Positions 47,089 to 58,862 of a stretch of DNA of 64,000 nucleotides are shown in pieces (within the stretch, counting starts at the first letter, position 1; the number at the start of each line of letters is the position of its first letter). The notes below the pieces were generated by a model. The model searched no databases. It was not told the DNA's origin and worked only from the letters and a program-made list of their open reading frames with translations. Origin of the DNA: Spirogloea muscicola (taxonomy: Eukaryota > Streptophyta > Zygnematophyceae > Spirogloeales > Spirogloeaceae); NCBI GenBank assembly GCA_009602725.1, contig WELB01000131.1:65191-129190 (forward strand), given 5' to 3'. The position numbers and the translations under genes were made by a program.

Positions 47089-48177
47089 ATGACGGGCGGC
47101 CTGGGCGGCGAGGCTTACTGGCACAACCGCGCGATCAAGAAGGGAGACGAGCGCCTCGACCGCCACTCCGGTGCTCCTCCTGCCGCCCCGCCTTATCCGC
47201 CCGGTGTGCCGCCCTGCGGGCCGGCGCGCGCCGCCTCGCCTGCGCGCGCCTGGCCTCTCGCCGCCCTCGAGCTGCCGCGTCGCGAGCTGGCGCTGGCGCG
47301 ACGGCGGCCGCCATTGCCAGGGCGCCGCCAGCCGAGCTGACACGGCACGTCCGTGCGACCGCGCAGTGAAGAAGGTGGCGGACGGGAGCCCCAGGAAAGG
47401 TGAGGCGCGCGCCCGCGCCCTAAGCCCTACGCCCTGAAGCTCAAACCCACCGCCTCCCATCGCGCTACTCCTGGTCAGCAGCACCAGCGCCCGGGCGCTC
47501 GCCTCCGGCCGCAGCCTCGGCCACAGCCATTGCAGCCCCTATTGACCCTGCTGGTGCGAAGGACTGTACCAGCAGGGTCTGTTGGTGGTCCGACCACGGG
47601 CACAGCCCCGCGTGAACTCGGCGGCCAGACCCAGAAGGCCCTGTAGCCGCCTCGCACTGCCCGCTGGAGCCCAAGGAGCCTGAACCTTGCTCCAGCATCA
47701 CGTCCCTTTTTACATGCGCTCATCTCCATAAGTGAGCTTCAATCGCAAAGTGTTGGACCCACTCCACGTCCTCCCCTGGTGCTGCAGGTGGAGCAGGGCC
47801 GCATCACAACTGGGGTAGGCCTGGGGAGGAGTACAGCAACCCCCCCGCCGCGGCACTTGACGAGAATGACCCCAACTACGTGGATGAAGAGGAGGAGGAA
47901 ACCGAGATCAAGTGCGCACCCAATCGAGAGGCCCCAGCAGCCAGGCCCCCCAGCAGAGGCTCACATTCCAAGCTTTGATTCATAAGAATGGACCCACAGC
48001 CGACACTGCTTGGCGGAGTCATGATATAGCATTCGTTTTTATTGCTTTTGTTCTCAAATCGAGTTTTAAGCCATTGATTGGTTCATGATGAGCAGGAAGC
48101 CGGTGCCGCTGGTGGAGGCAAGCAAGGCGACAGTGGAGCCTCTGGTGAAGGAGGATACCAACACGAACCCTCAGTGA
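47089..48177 (+). CDS. Small HABP4/SERBP1-like (hyaluronan/mRNA-binding) protein, 106 aa, 4 exons
   Basis: Exons 47089-47170, 47367-47399 (33 nt), 47788-47911 and 48096-48177 total 321 nt and close in frame at TGA. The start has a GCCGCCATGA context and reads MTGGLGGEAYWHNRAIKKGD, then ERLDRHS, then KKVADGSPRKGGAGPHHNWGR. RxDRHSG ... KRGGxGxHNWG is the core of the HABP4_PAI-RBP1 family (SERBP1, plant RGGA, yeast Stm1), which binds mRNA and clamps idle 80S ribosomes. It is followed by the acidic stretch LDENDPNYVDEEEEETEIK and a short tail. It is far shorter than SERBP1 (~400 aa) and lacks RGG repeats; it holds little more than the core. An alternative last-exon frame was not chosen because only this one keeps the splice phase. 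Confidence 0.78.
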
Positions 48178-48911
48178 TGGTGCTGAGGGCCACCATGACC
48201 CACAGTCCCCAGCACGGTTTCACCATAGGGTCTGGGGCGGCGCTGCTTCCTCTCTCAGGCCTGCATTTTCCCGTGCTCGCCTGGTTGCATTCCTATATAA
48301 GCGACAGAACGGACTGAAGAGCCCATTTCCCACCAGGATATAGCACCAACCTGGGCCGTATCATCTGCCTGCCACTTCTGTTGCAGGTTCAGCAATTCCT
48401 TACGTAAGCAAAACCTTCCTCACGCTCATTGGAGCTGCTTGCATTGATGCCTGCAGGGTTGAATTGGTACTTGACCTGGAAAGGCTGTTATATATCTCAA
48501 TTGGGATTGCATGTTAGCCCTATGCTAAATGTTAAGTCCCAATACTGTGCGCAACTACGCTGCACTTGTAGAAGGGCGCACAATAGAATTACAGTGTAAG
48601 GCAACTTGGGATGTCGGGCAACCTCGGCTATTGAGAAAGATAGAGCTGGCAAGGGACCTTCGCTTGAAGCAACTAATCTACATACCTGCTACACTGCTAC
48701 ATAGCAGAGGCTCTTTTTAAGGCCTGCTCGGAGTAAAGACTCGCTCGTCTAAGCAACAACTAATAACACTATGAATGTACAAGTGGACACATACTTATCC
48801 ACATGTGCTGCACAAATATGGCGAGCAACCCTATGTCTCGCCTATCTCTCCTGTACATAACAATCGATGATGGTGGCCCACACCTCACCTCTCCATCCTC
48901 AATGAGACAAT
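48178..48911. other. Intergenic, convergent 3' ends
   Basis: AT-richer, no supported gene. A TGTAA occurs near 48594. Confidence 0.35.
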
Positions 48912-50357
48912 CTATCGTTGTCGGCCTGACACATGGAAACCCCCTAGGGCCTTGGCAAGGCTCTCAGCTGCCTCACGGCACGAGATTCTCCTGACTGCAA
49001 CAGGATGTGGAGGCTCCGAGGAAACCCTGTCCTCGAGTGGAGCAGACAAGACTCTGCTTTCTGGCCCTTGCACGGGCATCATTTCACAGACCTCATCTCG
49101 TGGCAGTTGGACAGTGCATTGTCGATCTTGAACAGCGTCTGCTGATAAGGTGGCGTTTCGCCTAGCTCTTCCTGCTGTATCAAGGCTCGCAACAACATTG
49201 ATCCCCTCCTTGGAGTGAACAACGTTGTCTTGATGATAGAGTGCCAACAACGAAGCAGCGGGACTTGTGTGTGGCTGCTGAGCATCTGTGTGGCTCCCCC
49301 CTATCGAAGGCTCTCCCTGCCTGCTGCTATCTCTGCTGCCACCATTGCCACAATAGCTGCTCCCTTGATCCCACTCCGTGTCACTCACTTGAGCGGGGTT
49401 TAGCAGCACGTCCCGCGTTGAGTTCCCTGCATTAACAGCTGCTGTCCTCACGCTTGTTTCGGCCACGGTGTTATCCTGCACTTTAGCAGCTGCCTTGAGC
49501 CGGCTGGGAGCCGGAGTTGCGACCGCCGCCACCGCCAGGCGTACAACAATGTCGTCGACAGAGTGGCCGACGCTCTGGAAGGCTGCGCGAAGATTTCCCT
49601 TGCGCGTGGACCGCGCCAAGCCCTCTCCACGCTCCTTATAGGTCTTGTGCCCGAACTCCACAACTGCTGCAGGAGGCGGCTCAGCAGAGGCAAGCATGAA
49701 CACGACAGAACGTTCGATCGAAATCAACATGATCACAGGGGCAGCCTGCAGTAAGTGGAGTGCAGTGAGGCCGCTTGCCTGTCGTGCCGGACAGCTCGAC
49801 GAGCTTCCCACGCGTCAGGAGGAGCTGCCGTGTGGTCTTGCTGGTCATGCAATTGGCGACCGCAACCCACACTGCTGCCAGGTCCACGTCCGGCTGGGCT
49901 TCGTAGACAGGCTCCCCGGGCCTCAACGATCTGCACGGCCAAGCGCCAAAGGAGGTGCTGCTGACAGCATTCCTGTGATGGGCCGCCACGGCTGCTTGCG
50001 GGGGGGTTTGGTCCTGTGCTGGTGCCGCTGGCGCCGAGCCTGCAGTGAGCAGCATGTCAGCCGAGGTACTAAGCCTGCGGAAGCCAGGCCGGCTAGACCA
50101 GACCTGTCAGTCTCGTCGGCCGCGGGGCCATAGCCACGGGCAGGCTCCCCGAGAGCAGCGTGGCCTGGCAGCAGCAACCGCAGCGCCGGCGCCGCCTCGG
50201 CCTCCGCGGCGCGGCTGCAGCCGGAGCCGCCGCCCGAGGGCGCCGGTTGGCCAGTGGCTGCGAGCGCCAGCTCCAGCTCCAGCTGCGCGCGGTAGGCTGC
50301 GTGTCCGCCGGCAAGGTCCCGAGCGTGGCTTGCAGCTCCCCCGCCGCTTATCGACAC
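48912..50357 (-). CDS. Unrecognised protein, at least 2-3 exons
   Basis: Not recognised. The minus-strand last exon runs from about 49730 to the stop at 48912 and codes FMLASAEPPPAAVVEFGHKT, YKERGEGLARSTRKGNLRAA, then a long Ser/Gln/Asp-rich, probably disordered tail ending GGFHVSGRQR. An upstream exon near 49930-49810 reads EPVYEAQPDVDLAAVWVAVA, NCMTSKTTRQLLLTR and would join in frame to AAPVIMLISIERSVVFM by a GT-AG intron. A further Ala-rich exon beginning MSISGGGAASHARDLAGGHA at 50357 is likely the N-terminus; its join is unproven. The gene is divergent from CLC-2 and shares its GC-rich promoter and the assembly gap. Confidence 0.5.
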
Positions 50358-50458
50358 TGGCGCCGGCGCCTGCCGTGGAGGCGGCGGCGGGCGTTGCGGC
50401 GACGGCGGCGGCGGCGGCGTTGACAGCGACCCCCAGAGCTCGCGGCGCGGGCCGAGGC

Positions 50459-50919
50459 NNNNNNNNNNNNNNNNNNNNNNNNNNNNNNNNNNNNNNNNNN
50501 NNNNNNNNNNNNNNNNNNNNNNNNNNNNNNNNNNNNNNNNNNNNNNNNNNNNNNNNNNNNNNNNNNNNNNNNNNNNNNNNNNNNNNNNNNNNNNNNNNNN
50601 NNNNNNNNNNNNNNNNNNNNNNNNNNNNNNNNNNNNNNNNNNNNNNNNNNNNNNNNNNNNNNNNNNNNNNNNNNNNNNNNNNNNNNNNNNNNNNNNNNNN
50701 NNNNNNNNNNNNNNNNNNNNNNNNNNNNNNNNNNNNNNNNNNNNNNNNNNNNNNNNNNNNNNNNNNNNNNNNNNNNNNNNNNNNNNNNNNNNNNNNNNNN
50801 NNNNNNNNNNNNNNNNNNNNNNNNNNNNNNNNNNNNNNNNNNNNNNNNNNNNNNNNNNNNNNNNNNNNNNNNNNNNNNNNNNNNNNNNNNNNNNNNNNNN
50901 NNNNNNNNNNNNNNNNNNN

Positions 50920-50959
<40 letters not shown>
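50459..50959. other. Assembly gap (461 N) followed by 40-nt poly-T
   Basis: Ns at 50459-50919, then an uninterrupted T run at 50920-50959 next to GC-rich coding sequence. The gap probably hides the CLC-2 start. The T run may be genuine or an assembly artefact. Confidence 0.8.
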
Positions 50960-50961
<2 letters not shown>

Positions 50962-51047
50962 CTCGGGCCTCAGCGGAAGCCGCGGCGCTGCCTGCGCCAG
51001 GGCTGCCATCGGCGGCCGCGGCAGCGCCCAGGGCCGGGCCGGCGGCA

Positions 51048-51080
<33 letters not shown>

Positions 51081-54000
51081 AGGAGGAGCGGGGGGACTCC
51101 GAGGACCACTACTTCTACCACTCCCCGCACGGCGGCGGTTCTGACGACGTCGACGACGACGAGGGTGATGACGACGACGACGACGTGCGCGGCAGCACCC
51201 ATGGCGATGATGGCGAAGACGCCGCGGGCGGCGCATCGGTGGCGTCGCCACGCCCGGCGTGGGCGGCGGCGGAGGACGAGGCGGCGTCGAAAGCTGCTGG
51301 GAGCAGCAGCAGCCGGCAGGGCATCTCGGTGACGGGCTACGCGCGGCGCGCGCTATGGATGCGGGGCTCGCTGCCGCCCGAGGGCCTCATCCTCCTCTTC
51401 TCCTGCCTCGTCGGCCTCCTCGGCGGCGCCGGCGTCGTCCTCTTCAACTCCACGGTGCGCCCCACCTGCGCCATGGCCGCCTCCGAGCTGCAGGCGGCCG
51501 AGCTCTGCGGCTCACGGCGTCGTCTATGTGGGTTTTGCCGGGCGTGCGTGCCCAGGTCCACAGCGTGCACGACTTGGCGTGGGCGGGCGTGCCGGAGAGC
51601 GGCGCCACATGGCTGCGCCGGCAGCCGCTGTCCACCTCGTGGCAGCGCATCCTGCTGGTGCCCACCACCGGCGGCCTCGCAGTGGGCCTCCTCAACGAGG
51701 CCCGCACGCTGCTCAAGGGCGGCTCGCAGAAGGCCGGCGAGCGGCCAGGCGGCGGTGTGGCCTCCTCCCGCCTGCGCTCGCTGGCCCGCTTGCTCACCGT
51801 TACTGCGCGGCCGGTGCTCAAGGCGCTGGCTGCAGCTGTGAGCCTTGGCACCGGCAGCTCGCTCGGGCCCGAGGGCCCCAGCGTGGAGATCGGCGCCTCC
51901 ATTGCCAGCGGCCTTGGTGCCGTGCTCAAGAACAGCCGCGAGCGGAAGCTCGCCCTCGTCGCCGCCGGCTCGGCCGCGGGCATCGCGTCAGGTGCCAAAG
52001 CCGGCACGCTCTAGTGCTCCGACTGGGTGCTGTGCCATGCTGGCGACGCCCTGCGCAGTAATTAATACTGGTCATGGAGCTTGTGCGAGCAGGCTTCAAT
52101 GCGGCAGTGGCGGGATGCTTCTTTGCTGTCGAGTCAGTGCTGCGGCCGTCGCAGGCGGACACAGCGCCATCGCTTACCACGGCCATGATTCTCCTCAGCT
52201 CCGTGCTGGCATCCGTCGTCTCCCAGGCGGGCCTCGGCGCCGACCCGGCCTTCCGCATCCCTCTCTATGAGTTTCGCTCCCCTGCAGGTGAATTATCGGC
52301 CTCATGCCCCAAGCCCGAGAGACCCACTTGCATGCCTTTATGAGTCTATTATTTGTACAGGGGATAGAGTTCTCGTTGTTATGCTGCTCCTGTGGCCCTG
52401 TTTGCACACAGCCGGGCACTGCTGTAAGTGCTCAGGTGCTGACAGCCCCTTCCAGCCATGTGACATTGTTTGGCAGAGCTGCCATTGTACCTGCTGCTGG
52501 GGGTACTTTGCGGTGGTGTCTCCATCGCTCTGACCAGGAGCTCAACAGCGTCCACCCAAGCCTTCGCCTGGCTCCGTGTTACAACGGGTGTGCCCTTGGC
52601 GTTGATGCCGCCGCTGGGCGGCCTGTCTGTTGGCATCATCGCCCTGGCCTACCCGGAGGTTCTGTACTGGGGCTTTGCTAACGTCGACGTGCTCCTGGAG
52701 TCGCGTACATTCTTTCATCCGGCTCCCACGGCACTCCTCCTCCTGCAGCTCGTTGGTGCCAAGGTACGCCCTTTGTTGTGCGCTATCTCCAGCATGTCAG
52801 ATCTGCAGTCCACTTTTGCTTGATCTCAATTTCCATGAGCATGCGCGACAATGCAGGTCGTCGCGACTGCCGTGTGCCGGGGGTCCGGCCTCGTGGGTGG
52901 CGTCTACGCTCCCTCCCTCTTTATTGGGGCCGCTCTCGGTTCCGCATATGGCAAGCTTGCAAGCTGTTCTGTGGACTGGGTAGACGTGCATGTCGGCCCC
53001 AGCCTCCACCTCCCCCTCCTCTCCAGCTCCGTCGCCACCCCGCAAGCTTACGCACTCGTGTGGTTCTACCCTGCTCCTCTACTTATGTCCTGCTCGGCGT
53101 GCTGGCCTGCAGGTTGCGAGTCCACTTTGCCTTTCCTTGCTCTGTACTTGAGCTCTGATGAGATGGTAGATGCACTTTCCCACCTGGTGCCAGCAATGCG
53201 ATGATACTCTGCCTAATCTGCTGACTGCCTGCATGGAGGTGCTGCCAGGTGGGGATGGCCGCCACGCTCGCAGGCGTGTGTCAAGTCCCGCTGACTGCGG
53301 TGCTGCTACTATTTGAGCTGACGCGAGACTACCGCATAATACTGCCCCTAATGGGCGCCGTCGGCATCTCGGCCTGGGTTGCGGCGTCAGATGCCGCCAA
53401 GCAAATGCAGCAAAAGCGCAAGCTGTCCCAGCTCCCGCCACTGGTCGGACAGCTGGCTGCGGCACCTGCTGCGCCAGCTCCCGCAGCTCTGCTCACTCCA
53501 GCTGAGGAGAGCCAGGAGAGCATGAAGGGCACCAACAGCCAGAGCGTGCTGCTGAGAATCGACGGCATTCCCACGGGGCCAGGGCTTCAGATTGGCGTAG
53601 GGCTTGGTCTGGACAGTGGGCAGTGGACTTTACAGCCCCAGGATGGCGGCCAGGACGGTGGCCTGCCTGCCCAGACGTACCAATCGGAGCTCAGCGAGGA
53701 CGGACTCTGTATCATTGACTCGTCGCTGTGCCTGGTGGACATGGAGATCACTGAGGAGGAGCTCATGATGGAGCTTCCTGTTGCTGCTGCGATGCGAACC
53801 AGGCAAGTTGGGTGGCCCTTGCGGCAGATTCCAGGCTCTTTGGCAGTTCCAGTCGTTGGCCTCCCTGCCTTGAAGCTTTCCTGCTCCCTGCTGGTTGAAA
53901 GCAGAGAGTATTGACTTCAGATGTCAAGGGTCGCCTATCACTTCAATTCACTGTGATTGCACGGGCTTTTGTATGCAGGTATGCTGTGGTTGCTCCAACG

Positions 54001-54746
54001 ACGACTGTTGGCGAGGCTGTTGCTATCATGATGGAGGCGCGGGAGTGGTGTGTGCTGGTGCTCGACCCGAGCCGCTCCTTGGAAGGCATGCTCACGCTTG
54101 CCGACGTGCAGCAAGAGGCTGAACAGGTCCTAGCCTCCTCCAGTGGCGCCATGCCTCTTGTTGGGTCGACCAACTTCAGTGTAAGTACCTTTTGCTTCCC
54201 AAATCTTAGCCACGAATCTAGAGGAATGCCAGCAGATCATACTTCACCACAACAAGTATATCAGATCAATTGTCAAGCATCTGACTGGCTGCTTCTTGCG
54301 CAGGTCGAGAGCATGTTGGTCTCATCTATCTGCAGCACCGGAAAGAACCTGGTGACCGCCAGCCCCAGCATGACGCTTCAATCAGCCCAGCGCTTGATGG
54401 TGCCCCGTGGTCTCAGGCAGCTTCCGGTGATAGACAGCAGCGCCAGCGATGACTTGAAGCTCGTCATAGGAATACTGGACAGGGATGCCATTCGCCTGGC
54501 TTGCAGGTATTTTCCTCACGACATTATGTTCATAAAGCAAAGCAATTAATGTGCTGCAGCGTTGAGTAGAACTACCACGCTATTCAGCAGGTATGCCAAA
54601 GGTGAGGTGTAAGAGTTGCTTATACCCTTCTTGCGCATTCACTGTGAGCAAGCAGAGTGGAGGCAACCCGGCGGGTGCTGGCTAAGGTTGGCATCAGCAA
54701 GGTGGAAGACAATGCTCTCCAAGAAGTAGCCCCCTCTGCATCTTGA
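50960..54746 (+). CDS. CLC-type chloride channel/transporter with CBS pair (CLC-2), 5' end in gap
   Basis: Paralogue of CLC-1. Exons: <50960-51454, 51556-51991, 52093-52287, 52477-52763, 52857-53057, 53249-53802, 53979-54180, 54304-54506 and 54656-54746; phases fit throughout. Motifs: LGTGSSLGPEGPSVEIG (gating Glu kept) and GSGLVGGVYAPSLFIG. CBS domains at about 53979-54180 (VGEAVAIMMEAREWCVLVLD) and 54304-54506 (SMTLQSAQRLMVPRGLRQLP). The visible N-terminus is highly acidic (runs of Asp from GAC repeats at 51056-51081 and 51150-51185). Between the membrane part and CBS1 lies a long linker (53400-53790), much longer than in CLC-1. The intron after 53802 appears to use a GC donor (AG|GCAAGT). 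The start codon is not seen, probably in the gap. Confidence 0.92.
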
Positions 54747-55366
54747 TTGGGCAGGTGAAACGTGTTACCATATTCTTTGCACAAGTCCAACTGGCTCCAT
54801 TAACAGGTACTAGGCACGGCCATTCTTTGACATCAACGGCCTGCATTCTTTGTCACAGCTTCAAATTGCTCTTAATTATTTCTTATGTACAGTATGTCCT
54901 TATCTGTGCTTAAAAACGACCTTCAAGATCACCAAGCATGATTGCACGAACACCGCCAAGTACTTCACAAGACGTGGAGAAACCAGAGCCCCATTAACAA
55001 AAGGTCCTAAGGCTCAAGCTCAACCTGAGCTTGCATGCTACTTACAAACCAAGATTGTCCTCCCTGCACCTTTGCAGGCCACCTTTGCAGCTTTCTCATG
55101 ATGCATGTCTGGAGAATCAAGGTGACGTGCGGACACTCAGAGCTCCAAACAACCTGGGCCAAGCGGACGAGTAGACCAAATCTTGGCAACCGTGAAGAAC
55201 ATTAGCCCCACTGCTGATGGGAGGGCCCTCATAGTGGCATGCATAGAAGCATATCACAAAGGGCACAACAGTACTCAATCTGAAGATCAGCATAGAGCCC
55301 AGGTTGACTACTTCGATCAGCATGTGCCTGTGTAGCATGACCACGCCGCAGTGGCATGCGCCTCAC
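54747..55366. other. Intergenic, convergent 3' ends
   Basis: No supported gene between CLC-2 and ArgC. Confidence 0.4.
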
Positions 55367-55371
55367 TTACA
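55367..55371 (-). terminator. TGTAA polyadenylation signal of ArgC
   Basis: Minus-strand TGTAA about 12 nt after the ArgC stop codon. Confidence 0.5.
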
Positions 55372-55382
55372 AATCTGCATAT

Positions 55383-58300
55383 CTAGGGGAACATGGGCTG
55401 CTGAAGGAGTCCACAATCCTCTGGTGCACCCATCATGAGGTTCAGGTTCTGAAGGGCCTGGCCTGAAGCTCCTTTCACCAGGTTATCAATCTGCAGCAAC
55501 ATGCCCAGCATGTGATCAGCGCCCTTTGCTAGGCCTGACGGATGCTGCAGGGCAAAGTGATTGAAGTTGAATCAAGTAATGACTTGCTTATGTGTGGGCA
55601 CTTCCTGGTGATATCAAGCTCACTAGGAAGCACTCGTGCTAGTTACGACGGTACCTCTTCAGCTCGCACATGACTTCTGATCACTCAGCAGTCTAGCATC
55701 AAAGAGAAGTGAGCATTTTGCGACTTACGGCACAGATGACAATAGCCCTTCCAGGCAGTCTATCAGCAAAGACATTCATGATGACGTAGTTGGAGCCGCG
55801 CACGTTGCGTGTATGAGGAATGCTGCCTTTGGGGAGTACATGCACAAACTCCTCATCCTGGAACCATCCCAAGAATTTTGTAGTCAGCTCATGTAGTCAT
55901 GACTGAACATGTCACAGCCTTGAACTTGACTAGCCATGCCAGGTCTTGACTTGGGGCCAGTAAGCCCTCCAAGTTGAGGTCAATAAGTCACTTACATGGT
56001 ATGCACTAGTGAGGTGGCTGTGAAGGTCGTCAACCGTAACACCCTGCTTCATTTGGACGTAGATTGTTGACTGCATACCTCGGCTCTGCAAGATCAAAGC
56101 AGTAAACACAGCCATTATGTACATTAGGAGTATCAATGCGAACAGATTCTTATCTCCAGCTAAGAGCCGAATTTCCTCAAGTGGTTACCCTTAGGAGGGG
56201 AGATACCTCAAGCCACCATTTGCAAAGAACTTGAGAAACTCACCATGGGCATCAAGTGAGGGGTGAAGCTGATCATTACTCTGGACCCAGCAGCCTCAGA
56301 GAGCCCCTGCTCAATCTCCGGCACTGGTCCACATACACGAGATGGATTGAAAAGGATTGTTTGGATTGGACTGTCACCGCCTTCAGTGACACTGGCTGCT
56401 TTGATAATGCACTAGCAGGGGTCCTCTTTACACTCACTGTGTCGATGGCTCCCAACCCCATAAGCATTGATGCCCTCTGCTATTTCCGTGTACAAGTTCG
56501 CCTCCTTTGCAGATCGACCTATGAACAGCATCAAAGACCAACTTACAAACATAAGACCTGCAATTAGGTGGTTGACAGTCTGGACCAAGGGCCACATCTG
56601 TAGACACAAAGGACTTTGCACATGAAGGGTCTCTAAGATCAAGGGTCTTAAAGTTTGAGTATACGATATTCGACCAGGCAAGCACTTGCAGCTTACTGCA
56701 AGTGAAGACAGGATCTTAAGCTACAATCTGAAGCCATCATTAATGCCCACCTGCACCGCTGACGCCAGACTTGGCGTCTGCAATGATCTGCTCTGTGTCT
56801 ATAAGGCCACCCTGTCATCAGAAAAATTGACGTGTTACTGGTCTGCTCATATGTGTGCACCAGACTGACCAGCGGAAGGGTCAAGCTCAGGAAGGGTGAG
56901 GACAAGGCAAGAGTGCCAATAAGAGAAAGCTGGTAAGAACCTTGATGAGGGGTATCAGGGGCAGCTGTATCGATGTGGGATAACACCCTGGATTTGCCAC
57001 CTGCACAAGACTCTCAAAACGTTCAGTGGTGCACAGTCAGCTTTCAGGCACCGTTTCATGCATGCCCACTGAGCTTAATCAGCAGGGATCCTGAGGAGAT
57101 GCAACATGCAACAATATTAAGAAGAAACCAGCATTTGCTCCGAAATTGCTCCAGATGCATGTACAGATGCATATGCAGACAAAAGCCAAGGTCTTACCAA
57201 GCGAGCATCCCTGATGTCGTCACGGTAGACCTCTGTCAACCCATACACAGCTTCCTTCTGTCATTGAGAATCAGTGTCAAGGTGTTTGCTGTCATGAGCT
57301 GAGATGCACCAAGGACACTGAGGTGGTCGCAGTGTTAAGAGATGGAAAGAGAGCGACCTTGGACCTGGAAAATACATGGTAGCCACTCTCAAATGAGAGC
57401 TCATCCTTTACCCACTGACCTGTCAAGGGAGAAAGAGAGGCTGTGTGCATTGGCAATGGCTTGTGATACGCGATGCTGCCTTACCTGCAGGTCTGCTGCA
57501 CGATGATCATGTCCGTACCACTCAGCATATTCTTGGATATCCTTGAGCCTGAAGTCCTGTGAAGGCAAGATCATGTAGGTCAACGTGCGGGAATGGGCTG
57601 CATGCGGCCTGCCAGAGATCTACAAGAGTAAAAGCACTTGTCAGCTTAATCTGGTGACTGTCAAACGAGCTAGCTTTTGCTTGGTTTCCCAGGACACTTG
57701 GTCCTCAAAAGCACGCTGTGCCCCTGACGTGGTCATTGATATGTACAAGGGGATATCTGTCGAGATTGCATTGTCGGCAAACGTACCGCAGACAAGTCAA
57801 CGACTTTCAGCTTCTTGGGCAGTGCTGCTATAATCTCCTGCAATGACAATAGTGGCAACAAGTTTGAGTATCAGCCTTTCCTTTGCACAGCAAGGGCTAC
57901 AGCATGCTGATGACCTAAATACTCCCCCTAGGCAAAGCAGGAATTTTGCCCTCTAAAAGGGCAAGAGGCTTGGAGATTTGTCATTGTGGTAGTGAACAAT
58001 ATTTGCCTCAAAGCTTTGGCGCATGAGGATGCAGTATTTGACTGCTGCCACTGCCATCACTTGATCTGCAATGTACTCGAGTATGGCTAATTAAGGACAC
58101 ACCTGTGTGGTGCCATGCGGCAGACAGCAAAATACCGCGTCTACACTGTCAAAGTCGGCATCCTTCACCGCTACAAGGTCAGGCAAATCCTGTTACATGC
58201 CACAGTTCACACCAGTATACAGAATCAATGTCAGTGCAAGCCCCTTGTGCACGCTCCTCTCAAAGTAGATGCATCACAAGAAGCGATAGAGCAGGCGAGT

Positions 58301-58862
58301 CAATGGTGAAGGAGCTCCAGTGATGCAATAGGAGAGGTCAGCTAGAGATCAGCTCATCCACCTGATTGGTGATGTGAGGGAAGACGGAAGACAGAGACTG
58401 GCCGGCCTTCCGATCGGCCGTCATCAAAGAGACATTGAAGAAGGGATGCGTGGCCAGCAATCGAACAATCTGCGTCTCAAAGGAGACTGACTCTCAGCTG
58501 TCTCATTGCAGGAGCCACTGCATTCACTCATGAATGAGCACCAGAGCTGTCTGCTACTAGGATAGCTGTCCTTTGGACTTCTCAGCTAGCTATCGCTCCA
58601 GAAATCCCACTACATTGTGAACTGAGAAGGTGATGACACTCACTTCTGCACCAGTGTATCCACTAGCTCCAAGAACGCCGACCTTGAGGGTCTCGCCGAG
58701 CTTGAGCTTGGGGTGTTGAGTGACCTCCCTCACGGCGGGTGCAGCAACGGCCACAGGAGAGGCTTGCGAGGACCTGCGGGCCACGCCCCGTGCTGGACAC
58801 TTGCGAAAGTCGGCGAATCCGGTAGGCTCCAGCGCCGGAAATCCACGTAGGAGCTGGATCAC
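55383..58862 (-). CDS. ArgC: N-acetyl-gamma-glutamyl-phosphate reductase, plastid, 392 aa, 13 exons
   Basis: Third step of arginine/ornithine synthesis: NADPH-dependent reduction of N-acetylglutamyl-5-phosphate to the semialdehyde. Exons: 58862-58644, 58469-58362, 58162-58103, 57837-57787, 57556-57485, 57257-57198, 57000-56941, 56811-56751, 56518-56438, 56323-56244, 56085-55996, 55857-55729 and 55490-55383; sum 1179 nt, in frame. The transit peptide begins [20 protein letters not shown] loop [41 protein letters not shown]; active-site cysteine in [54 protein letters not shown]; end [15 protein letters not shown]. Length and motif order fit the complete plant/algal enzyme. Ten of the exons are shorter than 110 nt. 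Confidence 0.97.

Noticed and set aside
50045-51841. Single open frame running through the N gap
   Set aside because: Artefact: Ns were translated through; the real CLC-2 frame is interrupted by introns.
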